NCBI GenBank assembly: GCA_009780435.1
Contig: WRAB01000011.1
Coordinates: 1 to 64,000 of the forward strand
Direction of reading: 5' to 3'
DNA: 64,000 nt
Source: Oscillospiraceae bacterium
GTDB taxonomy: Bacteria > Bacillota > Clostridia > Oscillospirales > Oscillospiraceae
Part shown: in pieces, positions 1-8,618 of the stretch
Layout: each line of letters starts with the position of its first letter
How positions within the stretch are numbered: the stretch's first letter is position 1
Position numbers and translations under genes: made by a program
The notes under the pieces: model-generated
Seen by the model: only the letters and a program-made list of their open reading frames with translations
What the model was told of the DNA's origin: nothing
Database searches by the model: none

Positions 1-127
1 AAACTATATGTGCAAGTGTTTTATAAAACTTAATCAGCTAAAATATACAAATTTTCTCGTTTGCTCAACGGAACAGGGGCCTTTATCAAAACCTACGCTT
101 TTTGAGAGTTTGAAAGGGGAATGGGAC

Positions 128-3100
128 ATGTTAGGGAAGGTGAGAAAAGGGCTTTGTTTGCTGTTGGTGTGCGTAATGTTGGTGACGCTGGTGCCGTCTG
201 CGGCGTTTGCTGTGGAGGGGGAGGCGGTTGTTGAGCCTTTGGCGTTTCAGACGGAGCCGATGATTGCGGCGGGCAACTCCCATACTGTGGCACTACGAAA
301 TGACGGCACTGTTTGGACTTGGGGAGGCAATGAGCGGGGCCAGATAGGCGATGGCACCACATCCCAATCTCGTGCGCTTGTGTCCGTGCAAAACCTGAAT
401 AATGTAATAGCTGTTGCCGCTGGCGGAAATCATACCGTAGCGCTCAAGAACGATGGCACTGTTTGGACTTGGGGGCTTAACTCGTTTGGCCAGATAGGCG
501 ATGATACTACAACCACACGCAATACACCTGTTCCAGTACAAAATCTGGATAATGTAATAGCAGTTGCAGCCGGAGCGTCTCATACTGTGGCGCTCAGAAA
601 CGATGGCACCGTTTGGGCTTGGGGGCGAGGGCCACTAGGCGATGGTACTACAACCAATCATCACACGCCTGTGCCGGTACAAAACCTTGATAGCGTAACG
701 GCAATTGCGGCAGGCAACCAATATAGCGTGGCACTACGAAACAATGGCACTGTTTGGGCTTGGGGTTCAAATAGCAGTGGGCAGCTAGGCGATGGCACTA
801 ACACCTTGCGCCACACACCTATTCCAGTGCAAGACCTAAATAATATAACAGCAATCGCTGCTGGACCGAGCTATACCGTAGCGCTTAGAAGTGATGGCAC
901 TGTTCAAGCTTGGGGCTTTAATAACAGAGGGCAACTGGGCGATGGTACTACAACCCCACGCCGCACACCTGTGCCAGTGCAAAGTCTAGATGATGTAATA
1001 GCAATTGCCGCTGGAGGAGGTTTTACTGGGGGGACTCATACTATAGCGCTCAGAAACAATGGCACCGTTTGGGCTTGGGGTTCGAATATGGACGGCCAAC
1101 TAGGTGATAGCACTACAACCGACAGCCACACGCCTGTGCCTGTACAAAATTTGGACAATATAGTAGCAGTTACCGCTGGAGGAGATCATACCGTAGCTCT
1201 CAAAAACGACGGTACTGTTTGGGCTTGGGGTTTGAATTTCTGGGGGCAACTAGGAAACGGCGCTACGAACCGCAACTCCCCTGTGCAAGTTCGTGGTCTA
1301 GGCGGCGTTGGGTATTTGAACTTAGGTGCAAGTGGTGGTGGCACACAACCACAACCCGGCGAAGATGCCGCCACGCCAGCTATAATAGTTCAGCCACAGG
1401 ACATTCTAGCCGATCATGCCGACCCCGCCACTCTTTACGTTGTGGCTGCGGTTCCAAGGGGTGAGTTATCTTTTCAATGGTTTAGCAGCGCAACTGCGGA
1501 TATTACCGGGCGTTCTCCGGTGCAAGGTGCAACAGGTCCGATGTTTACCCCGCCCAGAGGGGGGAATTCGGTTTTGTACTACTATGTTGTTGTCACCAAT
1601 ACGGATACTGCCGCTACGGGGAGCCAAGTGGCGTCTGTTACTAGCAGGGTTGCTAGGGTGGTGCCGAGTGGTCGACCTCAGCCGCCGACGGATAGAATAA
1701 CTGTAGATTTCTGGGATGGGCATTTTAATCGAACAACGCCGTTAGAAATTAACTGGAATCCACAACAATTTTTTGTTGAGAGCAATGCAATCGTGCGCAA
1801 CAATGATTTGGAAATAGCAGCACTTGTCCTTTCCTCGGCGGCATATGACCGAAGACGTGTTGCAGATACCCTGCATGACTTAGGTTTTTCTAGGTTTATT
1901 AGACAAAGATATGATGTTGATTTTGGTGAACCCGATTCTGTTGCACACACGTTTGCATATAATCCTGATACAAATACTGTAGCCGTTGTTATCCGTGGCA
2001 CAGCAAGTGCGGTTGATAACTTTGGAAATCTTGCCTTTATTGTAGGAAGTCCATCCGCTGCTCGCAATGTGTTTTCCGGCTTGGAATATTTTCTGTATGA
2101 CCTCCGTTCGGCTGGAGAAACCCCTCTTAACTTTTTCATCACAGGGTATAGTCGTGGCGGGGCGGTTGCCGCTATGCTGTCAGACATACTGATTAACCAA
2201 CGACGCATAAGTACAGTGGATCGAACATTCGTATATACCTTTGGTTCGGCGTTGTATGCAGTGCCCCGCAGTGTTCAACCAAATCACATGAATATACATA
2301 ATCTAATAAATGCAGACGACGTTGTCTCAACGACCTTGGGGCTTCCTTTGGGTCGAGGAATGTACGGACACCGACATACTTCCCAGTTCACATTGAGCCA
2401 TCGCAGTCGCTTTCGTGAGCTAACTAGTGTGACGTATAACCCCAGATCAGGCTTAGACTTATGGATGGGAACTTTCATTCTTGGTCACCCACATACAACT
2501 TCAGCATATATGGCAATCTTGCTTGATTTGCGTGACGGTCACACATGGACCAGACCATTGCTCGATGCAGCACGTGTTGCTATGTTCAATAGCCCAGTGG
2601 ATATTGAGGCATTCAACAGTGATGGTGAACTTGTCGCACGAATCGCAAACAATACAGTGGATACCAGCATCATTGGAGAAGTGTTTGCCTGGGTTAATGA
2701 GGGTGAAAAGCAGTTTCATCTTCCGCCAGAGGGTGAGTTCACTTTCCGCCTTACCGCCACGGGTTCCGGCACAATGACCTACAACATTGAAGATATTGCG
2801 CTAAGCACGGGGGAAACTGTTGAACAAAAGTTGTTTGAAAACGTATCTTTATATAACGGCAGAGAGCTTCTCAGCATAGTTGGCGACACCACAGCCACCC
2901 CCGACGTCCGCCTACTCGTCGTTGAAAACGGCCAACCCGTCGCAGAAGTCCTGGAGGACGGTTCGGAAATCCCCATCCTCCCCTTCGCCGACATCTCCCC
3001 CACCTACTGGTTCTACCCCTACGTCCGCAACGTCTTCCAGCGCAACATCATGCAGGGCGCATCTCCCACCGAATTCCACCCGACAGGCGACTTCACCCGC

Positions 3101-3997
3101 TCTATGGTGGTGGCGACCCTCTACCGCATGGTATACGGCGGCCCCGCCCGTGAGATTCCCTATGCCAATAACCGAACCGTATTCAGCGACGTATACGCAG
3201 GCGCCTGGTATTCCCACTACGTCATCTGGGCCTACGACTACGGGATCGTCAGCGGTGTGGGCGAGAATCTGTTTGCGCCGGGGCAGCCCGTGACCCGGCA
3301 AGAGTTCGCTGTGATGATGCACCGGTTCGCCGGCGCCATGGGCCACGATACGGCGGTGCGGCAGGGACCACAGTGGAACAGCTTCACAGACCTCAACCAG
3401 ATCGCCACTTGGCCCGGAGCGAGAGAGGCCCTGACCTGGGCAAACTACCACGGGCTGATCGGCGGCAGACCGGGGCCGATCATTGTCCCCGGCGGAACGG
3501 CCATACGGGCCGAGGCGGCGGCGATTCTTATGCGGTATGTCGAGGCGTTCGGCACTGGCGGTACGCCCCAACGCCCGCCCCAGCAGCCAACGCCAACCGC
3601 GCTCGACGTTCGGGCATTGTTAGGCCAAAATCTGGGCGATGTCCGGCATTTACTCGGAGAGCAGTTAGATGCGTGGGAATGGCTTTTTTTCACTGATGTA
3701 TCTGTTCTCCTCCTCCATTATCCAGAGATTATTATTAATGTATTCGTCTATTATCCAGCCCTCGATGTGAATCCCGAATCCAGGGGACGGGCAAACGTCA
3801 CTTTTGGCAGCATCAACGGATACTCGACCCGTGCCGATGTGCGGAGTGCTTTTGGTGTACCTTATGAGACTGGGGAAACCGAGAATAATCTATTCTATTA
3901 TTTCTATTTCTTAGATGATATATTCGTGTTCTTCGACTTTGATCGAAACGGCCAGCTCCAAGCGATTCATGCCGGACTTTTCGATTGGGCAGCATAA
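128..3997 (+). CDS. Secreted RCC1-repeat / class 3 lipase / SLH surface protein
   Basis: A 1289-residue secreted protein. Residues 1-28 are a signal peptide ending AAFA. About 45-400 hold seven or so RCC1-like repeats of the form HTVALRNDGTVWTWG, which form beta-propellers. About 545-840 look like a class 3 lipase (alpha/beta hydrolase): the nucleophile elbow GYSRGG puts the likely catalytic Ser at 675. About 953-1141 carry three SLH motifs for cell-wall anchoring, followed by a C-terminal domain of unknown type (LLGQNLGDVRHLLGEQL). The reading frame is open from position 8, but I chose ATG 128 because AAAGGGGA lies just upstream and a signal peptide starts there. It stands alone and ends at a terminator. 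Substrate of the hydrolase is not predictable. The domain combination is inferred from motifs. Confidence 0.85.
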   Translation: MLGKVRKGLCLLLVCVMLVTLVPSAAFAVEGEAVVEPLAFQTEPMIAAGNSHTVALRNDGTVWTWGGNERGQIGDGTTSQSRALVSVQNLNNVIAVAAGGNHTVALKNDGTVWTWGLNSFGQIGDDTTTTRNTPVPVQNLDNVIAVAAGASHTVALRNDGTVWAWGRGPLGDGTTTNHHTPVPVQNLDSVTAIAAGNQYSVALRNNGTVWAWGSNSSGQLGDGTNTLRHTPIPVQDLNNITAIAAGPSYTVALRSDGTVQAWGFNNRGQLGDGTTTPRRTPVPVQSLDDVIAIAAGGGFTGGTHTIALRNNGTVWAWGSNMDGQLGDSTTTDSHTPVPVQNLDNIVAVTAGGDHTVALKNDGTVWAWGLNFWGQLGNGATNRNSPVQVRGLGGVGYLNLGASGGGTQPQPGEDAATPAIIVQPQDILADHADPATLYVVAAVPRGELSFQWFSSATADITGRSPVQGATGPMFTPPRGGNSVLYYYVVVTNTDTAATGSQVASVTSRVARVVPSGRPQPPTDRITVDFWDGHFNRTTPLEINWNPQQFFVESNAIVRNNDLEIAALVLSSAAYDRRRVADTLHDLGFSRFIRQRYDVDFGEPDSVAHTFAYNPDTNTVAVVIRGTASAVDNFGNLAFIVGSPSAARNVFSGLEYFLYDLRSAGETPLNFFITGYSRGGAVAAMLSDILINQRRISTVDRTFVYTFGSALYAVPRSVQPNHMNIHNLINADDVVSTTLGLPLGRGMYGHRHTSQFTLSHRSRFRELTSVTYNPRSGLDLWMGTFILGHPHTTSAYMAILLDLRDGHTWTRPLLDAARVAMFNSPVDIEAFNSDGELVARIANNTVDTSIIGEVFAWVNEGEKQFHLPPEGEFTFRLTATGSGTMTYNIEDIALSTGETVEQKLFENVSLYNGRELLSIVGDTTATPDVRLLVVENGQPVAEVLEDGSEIPILPFADISPTYWFYPYVRNVFQRNIMQGASPTEFHPTGDFTRSMVVATLYRMVYGGPAREIPYANNRTVFSDVYAGAWYSHYVIWAYDYGIVSGVGENLFAPGQPVTRQEFAVMMHRFAGAMGHDTAVRQGPQWNSFTDLNQIATWPGAREALTWANYHGLIGGRPGPIIVPGGTAIRAEAAAILMRYVEAFGTGGTPQRPPQQPTPTALDVRALLGQNLGDVRHLLGEQLDAWEWLFFTDVSVLLLHYPEIIINVFVYYPALDVNPESRGRANVTFGSINGYSTRADVRSAFGVPYETGETENNLFYYFYFLDDIFVFFDFDRNGQLQAIHAGLFDWAA

Positions 3998-4013
3998 CCC
4001 ACCCCCACACAAC

Positions 4014-4058
4014 AACCCCCGCCGCGTATCCCTCGGATATACGGCGGGGGTTCGTTTT
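4014..4058. terminator. Terminator between converging genes
   Basis: CCCCCGCCG and CGGCGGGGG arms form a strong hairpin followed by TTCGTTTTG on the plus strand. It sits between the converging surface-protein and PP-loop genes and probably serves both. Confidence 0.7.
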
Positions 4059-4062
4059 GCCC

Positions 4063-5190
4063 CTACATATCGTCATACGTATCCAAGAAGTGGTGCTGTT
4101 TCCCATCCTTTTTATAGGACACAATGGCCTCAATATGCACGTTTTCCACGCTGTTGAAAATATTGCTCTCCACGTATGGATTTGTCTCTTTGAGTGTGCG
4201 GATCAACTGCTTGATCTCTGTGCGCTTGGAGACCATGCCCCCGTCGGTGCTGCACGTATCCGTGAACCGGCAGGCGCACAGGAGGAAGCGGAGGTCGTGA
4301 TAGGTCTGAAAATGTTTGATATCTTTCTCCCGGATGAAATACATGGGGCGGATCAATTCCATGCCGGGGAAGTTTTGGCTGTGGAGTTTGGGCATCATGG
4401 TCTGGAATTGTGCGCCGTGGAGGACGCTCATCAAGATAGTCTCAATCACGTCGTCATAGTGGTGGCCCAGGGCGATTTTATTGCACCCAAGCTCCTGGGC
4501 TTTGCTGTATAGATGGCCCCGCCGCATCCTGGCGCAGAGATAGCAGGCGGATTTGGGGGCGGTAAACACGCTGTCGAAGATATCCGTCTCGAAGATGGTC
4601 AGAGGGATGTTTAAAATCTTGGCGTTGTGCTCAATTAAAGCCCGGTTCTCCGGGGCGTAGCCGGGATCCATGACCAGGAAGATCAGCTCAAAGGGGACTT
4701 TCCGGTGCCGTGTCAGCTCCTGGAACAGTTTTGCCATGAGCATGGAATCTTTCCCGCCGGAGATGCAGACTGCAATCCGATCCCCGGCCTGGATCAGGTC
4801 ATAGGTGCGGATTCCCTTGGTGAATTGGCTGAACAGGGTCTTGTGGAATTTCTTCCGGATACTCGTCTCGACGGCTTCCCACTTGTCCTGATGGGAGAGG
4901 TGCTCCAACAGCCACGCCACATATCCCCCGGCCAGATGACCGGCGGGGAGTCCCCGATCCGTCAGCCGTGCCGCCACGTCTGCGCTGACCAGGCCTTTTG
5001 TGCAATAGAGGATGATTTGCTTCTCTGTGGAGAGAACGTCTGCGTCTTGTTCCAGTGCATCAATCGGCACGTGGAGCGCGCCGGGGATGAAGCCGTTTTG
5101 GTAGGCGTGTTCGCTGCGGATGTCAATGAGGATATAGCTGTCGGGAGAGAGGGTCTGTAGGTCGACGAGGGAGAGTTCTCTTGGTCGCAA
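4063..5190 (-). CDS. Rhodanese-PP-loop ATPase fusion, TtcA-like tRNA thiolation protein
   Basis: Probably adds sulfur to a tRNA base. With a TTG start at 5190 the protein has 375 residues. The N-terminal ~95 are a rhodanese domain with catalytic Cys63 in the loop CTKGLVS. The rest is a PP-loop ATPase of the TtcA/TilS type with SGGKDS at 144-149, the pair CYLC and a late CACRF cysteine pair that could hold an iron-sulfur cluster. TtcA makes 2-thiocytidine in tRNA; the fused rhodanese would supply persulfide sulfur. The frame is open to TTG 5205, but that codon would lie only about 6 bases from the predicted transcription start, whereas TTG 5190 has GGAG 9 bases upstream. The exact target base is inference. 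Confidence 0.8.
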   Translation of the reverse strand: MRPRELSLVDLQTLSPDSYILIDIRSEHAYQNGFIPGALHVPIDALEQDADVLSTEKQIILYCTKGLVSADVAARLTDRGLPAGHLAGGYVAWLLEHLSHQDKWEAVETSIRKKFHKTLFSQFTKGIRTYDLIQAGDRIAVCISGGKDSMLMAKLFQELTRHRKVPFELIFLVMDPGYAPENRALIEHNAKILNIPLTIFETDIFDSVFTAPKSACYLCARMRRGHLYSKAQELGCNKIALGHHYDDVIETILMSVLHGAQFQTMMPKLHSQNFPGMELIRPMYFIREKDIKHFQTYHDLRFLLCACRFTDTCSTDGGMVSKRTEIKQLIRTLKETNPYVESNIFNSVENVHIEAIVSYKKDGKQHHFLDTYDDM

Positions 5191-5217
5191 TGGGATCAGC
5201 TCCAAATGTTTTCGAGT

Positions 5218-5246
5218 ATCATATCATTTGATGCATTTGTTTACAA
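5218..5246 (-). promoter_or_regulatory. Promoter of the PP-loop gene
   Basis: On the minus strand TTGTAA and TATGAT are separated by 17 bases, with the -10 about 27 bases before the chosen start codon. Confidence 0.6.
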
Positions 5247-5249
5247 GAG

Positions 5250-5284
5250 AAACCCCGCACCGATAGCGTTCCGATGCGGGGTTT
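5250..5284 (-). terminator. Terminator of the YjiH-like gene
   Basis: AAACCCCGCA and TGCGGGGTTT form a hairpin just past the stop codon of the YjiH-like gene. On the minus strand it is followed by a partly T-rich tract. Confidence 0.65.
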
Positions 5285-5306
5285 ATAGACATGTACCAGA
5301 TAGATT

Positions 5307-6716
5307 TTAAAATAGCAAATTAGCAAGCAGAACAATGATCGGCAGTGCAAGGATGGTTCTCATCATAAACAGGATGAAGAGTTTTCCAATATTTAGCGGC
5401 ATTTTGGACTTGATAATCAGAACGCCTGTTTCTACCAAGTAGATAATTTGTACGATGGAGAGAATACCGATGATAAATTTCGTTATCTCCGGCACGTCGC
5501 CTATCATGAGGGCAGGGAGGAACATGTCAATAAAGCCTAGCAAGGTAAGGGGCGCAACAGCCATCGCTTCTGGTACTTGAAGAAGTCTCAAGTATTGACC
5601 CATTGGCCATGAAATCCAATCGAAGATCGGGGTGAGCTCTGCAACCATGATTGCCAAGGTCCCCCAAGCGAGGATAACCGGGATTAGATCCATGAAAATG
5701 TTCAGATAGGTTTTTCCGGCGGCTCGGGCCACATCGCCCAAGCCTGATTTTTCCGCTCTTTGGCTGGCCAAAGCAAGAGCCTTGCTTGCAGGCACTTCTT
5801 CGTGGATTTGCTTGCCGACGCCTTCTAGATATGTATCAGGGAGACTGCGTAGCGGCCAGATGCGCGGGAGGATAAAGCCCAAGATAATGCAGGTGATACA
5901 CATGATGAGATAGAAGAGCAAGAAGCGTGTTCCGAGTCCAAGGCGGTGTGCAATAACAAAAGTAAAGGGCAGGGAAACGAATGAGAAGTTGACTGCAATA
6001 ACAGCAGCTTCACGCCCTGTGTAGAACCCTTTCTCATGCTGCGTGCGTGTGATGATGATGGAGACGGCTGAAGAGCCGAACCAAGATGCCATGAGGTCAA
6101 CGGATGCGCGTCCCGGAAGTGTGAATAGTACGCGTACCACTCTTCTGATCAGAACCCCGATGAACTCCATCAGACCAAAGTCAGTAACAAGTGGCATAAA
6201 GGGTACCAGAACAAGGAAGATGACTACCAGACCGGCAGTCAGACCGATCATAACATCCCCTGTGAAGGATGCGATGACGATATCAGGACCGATTCCCAGG
6301 AAAATCATCCAGATAAACACGAAACCGATTGCTTTACTGATGAAGTAGACCGGTGAGCTGAGGAAAGCGTTTCTTAGCGTTTCATTTTCCGTGATGAACT
6401 TCGGTTTGAAGATCCATGCGAGCACGGTTCCTAGAAATGAAATGGTAATAAAGATCAGTGCGAGCATGTATGCAATGGAGAAAACGCCCTCGTTCGCTCC
6501 GATTCCGTAATCAGCGAAAGAAACTGTAGCAAAAAGGTCTCCGAGCAAGTCAATGACCCAGCCGAGCACGATGTTGCGCGACCCGTCTTCGGTTGGGATG
6601 ACGGGCAACATGAACGCACCTATACCTATGAGAGAAAAGATAAGGAACTTTGCCGTGCCAACTGCACTTCTTTTTGGAACATCTTGGACATTGTTGCCGG
6701 GATCTGAATGATTCAT
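5307..6716 (-). CDS. YjiH-like nucleoside-recognition (GATE) domain membrane protein
   Basis: A 469-residue integral membrane protein with about ten hydrophobic segments. The opening FLIFSLIGIGAFMLPVIP and the later WFGSSAVSIIITRTQHEKGF fit the YjiH / nucleoside-recognition domain family, whose members resemble concentrative nucleoside transporters and spore maturation proteins SpmA/B. No substrate is established for the family. ATG 6716 is preceded by AGAAGGAGGATGTTTT, an excellent ribosome binding site. It is a single-gene unit with its own promoter and terminator. Confidence 0.75.
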   Translation of the reverse strand: MNHSDPGNNVQDVPKRSAVGTAKFLIFSLIGIGAFMLPVIPTEDGSRNIVLGWVIDLLGDLFATVSFADYGIGANEGVFSIAYMLALIFITISFLGTVLAWIFKPKFITENETLRNAFLSSPVYFISKAIGFVFIWMIFLGIGPDIVIASFTGDVMIGLTAGLVVIFLVLVPFMPLVTDFGLMEFIGVLIRRVVRVLFTLPGRASVDLMASWFGSSAVSIIITRTQHEKGFYTGREAAVIAVNFSFVSLPFTFVIAHRLGLGTRFLLFYLIMCITCIILGFILPRIWPLRSLPDTYLEGVGKQIHEEVPASKALALASQRAEKSGLGDVARAAGKTYLNIFMDLIPVILAWGTLAIMVAELTPIFDWISWPMGQYLRLLQVPEAMAVAPLTLLGFIDMFLPALMIGDVPEITKFIIGILSIVQIIYLVETGVLIIKSKMPLNIGKLFILFMMRTILALPIIVLLANLLF

Positions 6717-6756
6717 AAAACATCCTCCTTCTTATAAATACAGGTACACTTTGAGT

Positions 6757-6784
6757 ATTATACCAAAAATCGATGAAAAAGCAA
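6757..6784 (-). promoter_or_regulatory. Promoter of the YjiH-like gene
   Basis: On the minus strand TTGCTT and a perfect TATAAT are separated by 16 bases, about 40 bases before the start codon. Confidence 0.6.
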
Positions 6785-7003
6785 GGAGTTTTTGAATTTT
6801 TATTCATTCTTATGCATTTCAACAAAAAAGAAACGGGAATCAAAAACTGGGCTGTGAACCATTCCCATTCCATAGCCCGGTTTATGCAAACAGGAGTATT
6901 TAACCGCTCCTTGGCGCTCTTTATCAAACAGGTATCACAATGATATCGGACATTTTTTACTATTTCACCAAAAAATATGATCCAGCATTGGCGATTTCAA
7001 CAA

Positions 7004-7032
7004 TTGACCAGAGAGAAGAAAGGGTGTATCCT
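7004..7032 (+). promoter_or_regulatory. Promoter of the sugar ABC / GH3 operon
   Basis: TTGACC and TATCCT with a 17-base spacer. The predicted transcription start, near 7039, falls inside the inverted repeat 7035-7080. Confidence 0.6.
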
Positions 7033-7034
7033 TA

Positions 7035-7080
7035 ATCACAAGTAGGGTTTGTTAATCTTGTTCACTAACCTACTTGTGAT
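7035..7080 (+). promoter_or_regulatory. Inverted repeat at transcription start: operator or leader hairpin
   Basis: ATCACAAGTAGG and CCTACTTGTGAT are perfect complements 22 bases apart, and the similarity continues inward (GTTTGTTAA against TTAGTGAA). The element begins at the predicted transcription start of the sugar operon. It could be a repressor operator, perhaps for the ROK regulator at 13.9-15.1 kb, or a 5' hairpin in the mRNA. Confidence 0.55.
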
Positions 7081-7123
7081 CGTATAAGACCACAAAAAAC
7101 AGAAATACGAGGAGGTACAAAAC

Positions 7124-8539
7124 ATGAAAAAGATTCTTTGCCTATTCCTGGTTGTTGTCTTGGTGCTCGCACCTCTTGCCGGCTGCGGTAACAACAACGA
7201 AACACCTGAGGCCCCGGTAGATCAAGGTGCCGCCACGCCCGCACCTGCGCCAGATCCCGATCCGGATCCCGAGCCGGCGGGCGACGGGGGAGTCATCAAC
7301 GTCTGGGCGTTCACGACGGAGATTCCCGATGCCCTTCAGCACTTTATCGACTCAAACCCGGATTTCCCCTACACGATCAATGTAACAGTGATCAGCGACC
7401 AAGACGGTGAGTACGAAGCGGCACTCAACACGGCACTTCTCGCCGGCGGTAGCGCTGCCCCGGACATCTTTACGGCAGAACAGGCATTCGTTGTCAACTA
7501 CACGCAACACGAGTTCTCCAGCTTTGCACTTCCCTATGAAGAGTTGTTTGGTGAGCCTGTACAGCCTCTCGTCGATGCTGCGGGCGTTGCGGCTTTCATC
7601 CAAGAGGCGGGCACGAACCCGGCAGGGGAGCTTGTAGGCCTCGGCTTCCAATCCACCGGTAGCGCCTTTATCTATCGGCGGGATCTGGCAGAGCAAATCT
7701 GGGGCACAGACGATCCGGATGCCGTTGGCGGCCATATCGGCCCGGGCTGGAATAGGTTCCTCGAAGCTGCCGCCCAGGCTGAGGCCGAGGGCATAGCGAT
7801 CCTCTCCGGTGAGGGCGATGCATGGCAGGCCATCCGCCAGTCCCCGAATCCCTGGGTTGTAAATGACACTCTCGTCATTGATGACCAGCGCATGTCATAT
7901 CTCGATATCGGCTATCAACTCTTTAATAACAACTTCACCAACAAGACCAATGCGTGGGGTTCCCAATGGTTTGCCGATATGAGAGGCGAAGTGGAAGAGG
8001 ATACAGAAGGTCCGGTGCGTCCCGTCCTGGGCTATCTCGGCCCCGCTTGGCTCATTAACTACGTCATAGCCGGAAATTCCGGCGACACATTCGGCAACTG
8101 GGCAATCACCACTCCGCCCACGCCGTTTGCATGGGGCGGCACATGGACAATGGCCAATGCCAACGGCAATCCTGATGTCCGTGACGGTGTTGCAACACTC
8201 ATCAGATGGCTCACCCTCGACACCACAGATACCGGATTCCAGTTCCTGTTTGCTAACCAGCTCTTGCCGGGCGCTTCTGCGAAAGATGCCGTTGCGTCAA
8301 GCGTGGTTATGGAACGGTCTGACGGAACCTTGGACTTCCTCGCAGGGCAGGATATGTTTGATATCTTCATTCCGGCAGGCGTTCACGGGAGAGCTTCCGG
8401 CTGGGGTCCGTACGACAGATTCATTGATGACCAGTTTAATAACTTTGCAGAACAATACTTCATGGGCGAGATGACTCGTGAGGAAGCGCTTGACGGGTTC
8501 AGACAAGCCATTCAAGACACCTTGGGCATTGGTTCCTAG
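7124..8539 (+). CDS. ABC sugar transporter, substrate-binding lipoprotein
   Basis: Captures an oligosaccharide outside the cell for ABC import. The 471-residue protein has a lipoprotein signal: MKKILCLFLVVVLVLAPLAG followed by the lipobox Cys at residue 21. A Pro/Asp/Glu-rich linker (about 25-50) follows, then a family 1 extracellular solute-binding fold. It is the first gene of an operon with two MalF/MalG-type permeases and a GH3 glycosidase, so a xylo-oligosaccharide or related beta-linked sugar is a reasonable inference. GGAGGT lies 8 bases before ATG 7124. No ATPase gene is in the operon; as is common in Firmicutes, a shared MsmX-like ATPase elsewhere would power it. Confidence 0.9.
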   Translation: MKKILCLFLVVVLVLAPLAGCGNNNETPEAPVDQGAATPAPAPDPDPDPEPAGDGGVINVWAFTTEIPDALQHFIDSNPDFPYTINVTVISDQDGEYEAALNTALLAGGSAAPDIFTAEQAFVVNYTQHEFSSFALPYEELFGEPVQPLVDAAGVAAFIQEAGTNPAGELVGLGFQSTGSAFIYRRDLAEQIWGTDDPDAVGGHIGPGWNRFLEAAAQAEAEGIAILSGEGDAWQAIRQSPNPWVVNDTLVIDDQRMSYLDIGYQLFNNNFTNKTNAWGSQWFADMRGEVEEDTEGPVRPVLGYLGPAWLINYVIAGNSGDTFGNWAITTPPTPFAWGGTWTMANANGNPDVRDGVATLIRWLTLDTTDTGFQFLFANQLLPGASAKDAVASSVVMERSDGTLDFLAGQDMFDIFIPAGVHGRASGWGPYDRFIDDQFNNFAEQYFMGEMTREEALDGFRQAIQDTLGIGS

Positions 8540-8554
8540 ATTCAGTCTGTAAAA

Positions 8555-8594
8555 GTACAGTCAGGGCGGCGGATATCCGTCGCCCTGATTGTAC
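8555..8594 (+). other. Intercistronic stem-loop between binding protein and permease genes
   Basis: GTACAGTCAGGGCGGCGGAT pairs with ATCCGTCGCCCTGATTGTAC almost perfectly, but no T-run follows. Such hairpins after binding-protein genes typically protect the upstream mRNA and lower expression of the permeases relative to the binding protein. Confidence 0.7.
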
Positions 8595-8618
8595 ATCTCT
8601 ATGTTAGGGGGGATATAA

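Larger units (their letters stand above)
6717..7123. other. Divergent intergenic region between YjiH-like gene and sugar ABC operon
   Basis: This 407-base gap carries a promoter for each flanking gene (listed separately), an imperfect hairpin at about 6846-6885 with arms AACTGGGCTGTG and CATAGCCCGGTT (possible terminator or attenuator), and a long inverted repeat at the start of the sugar operon. No small gene was found in it. Confidence 0.6.

Noticed and set aside
2912-3571. Minus-strand open frame of 219 codons
   Set aside because: Antisense to the SLH domains of the surface protein; no recognisable sequence.
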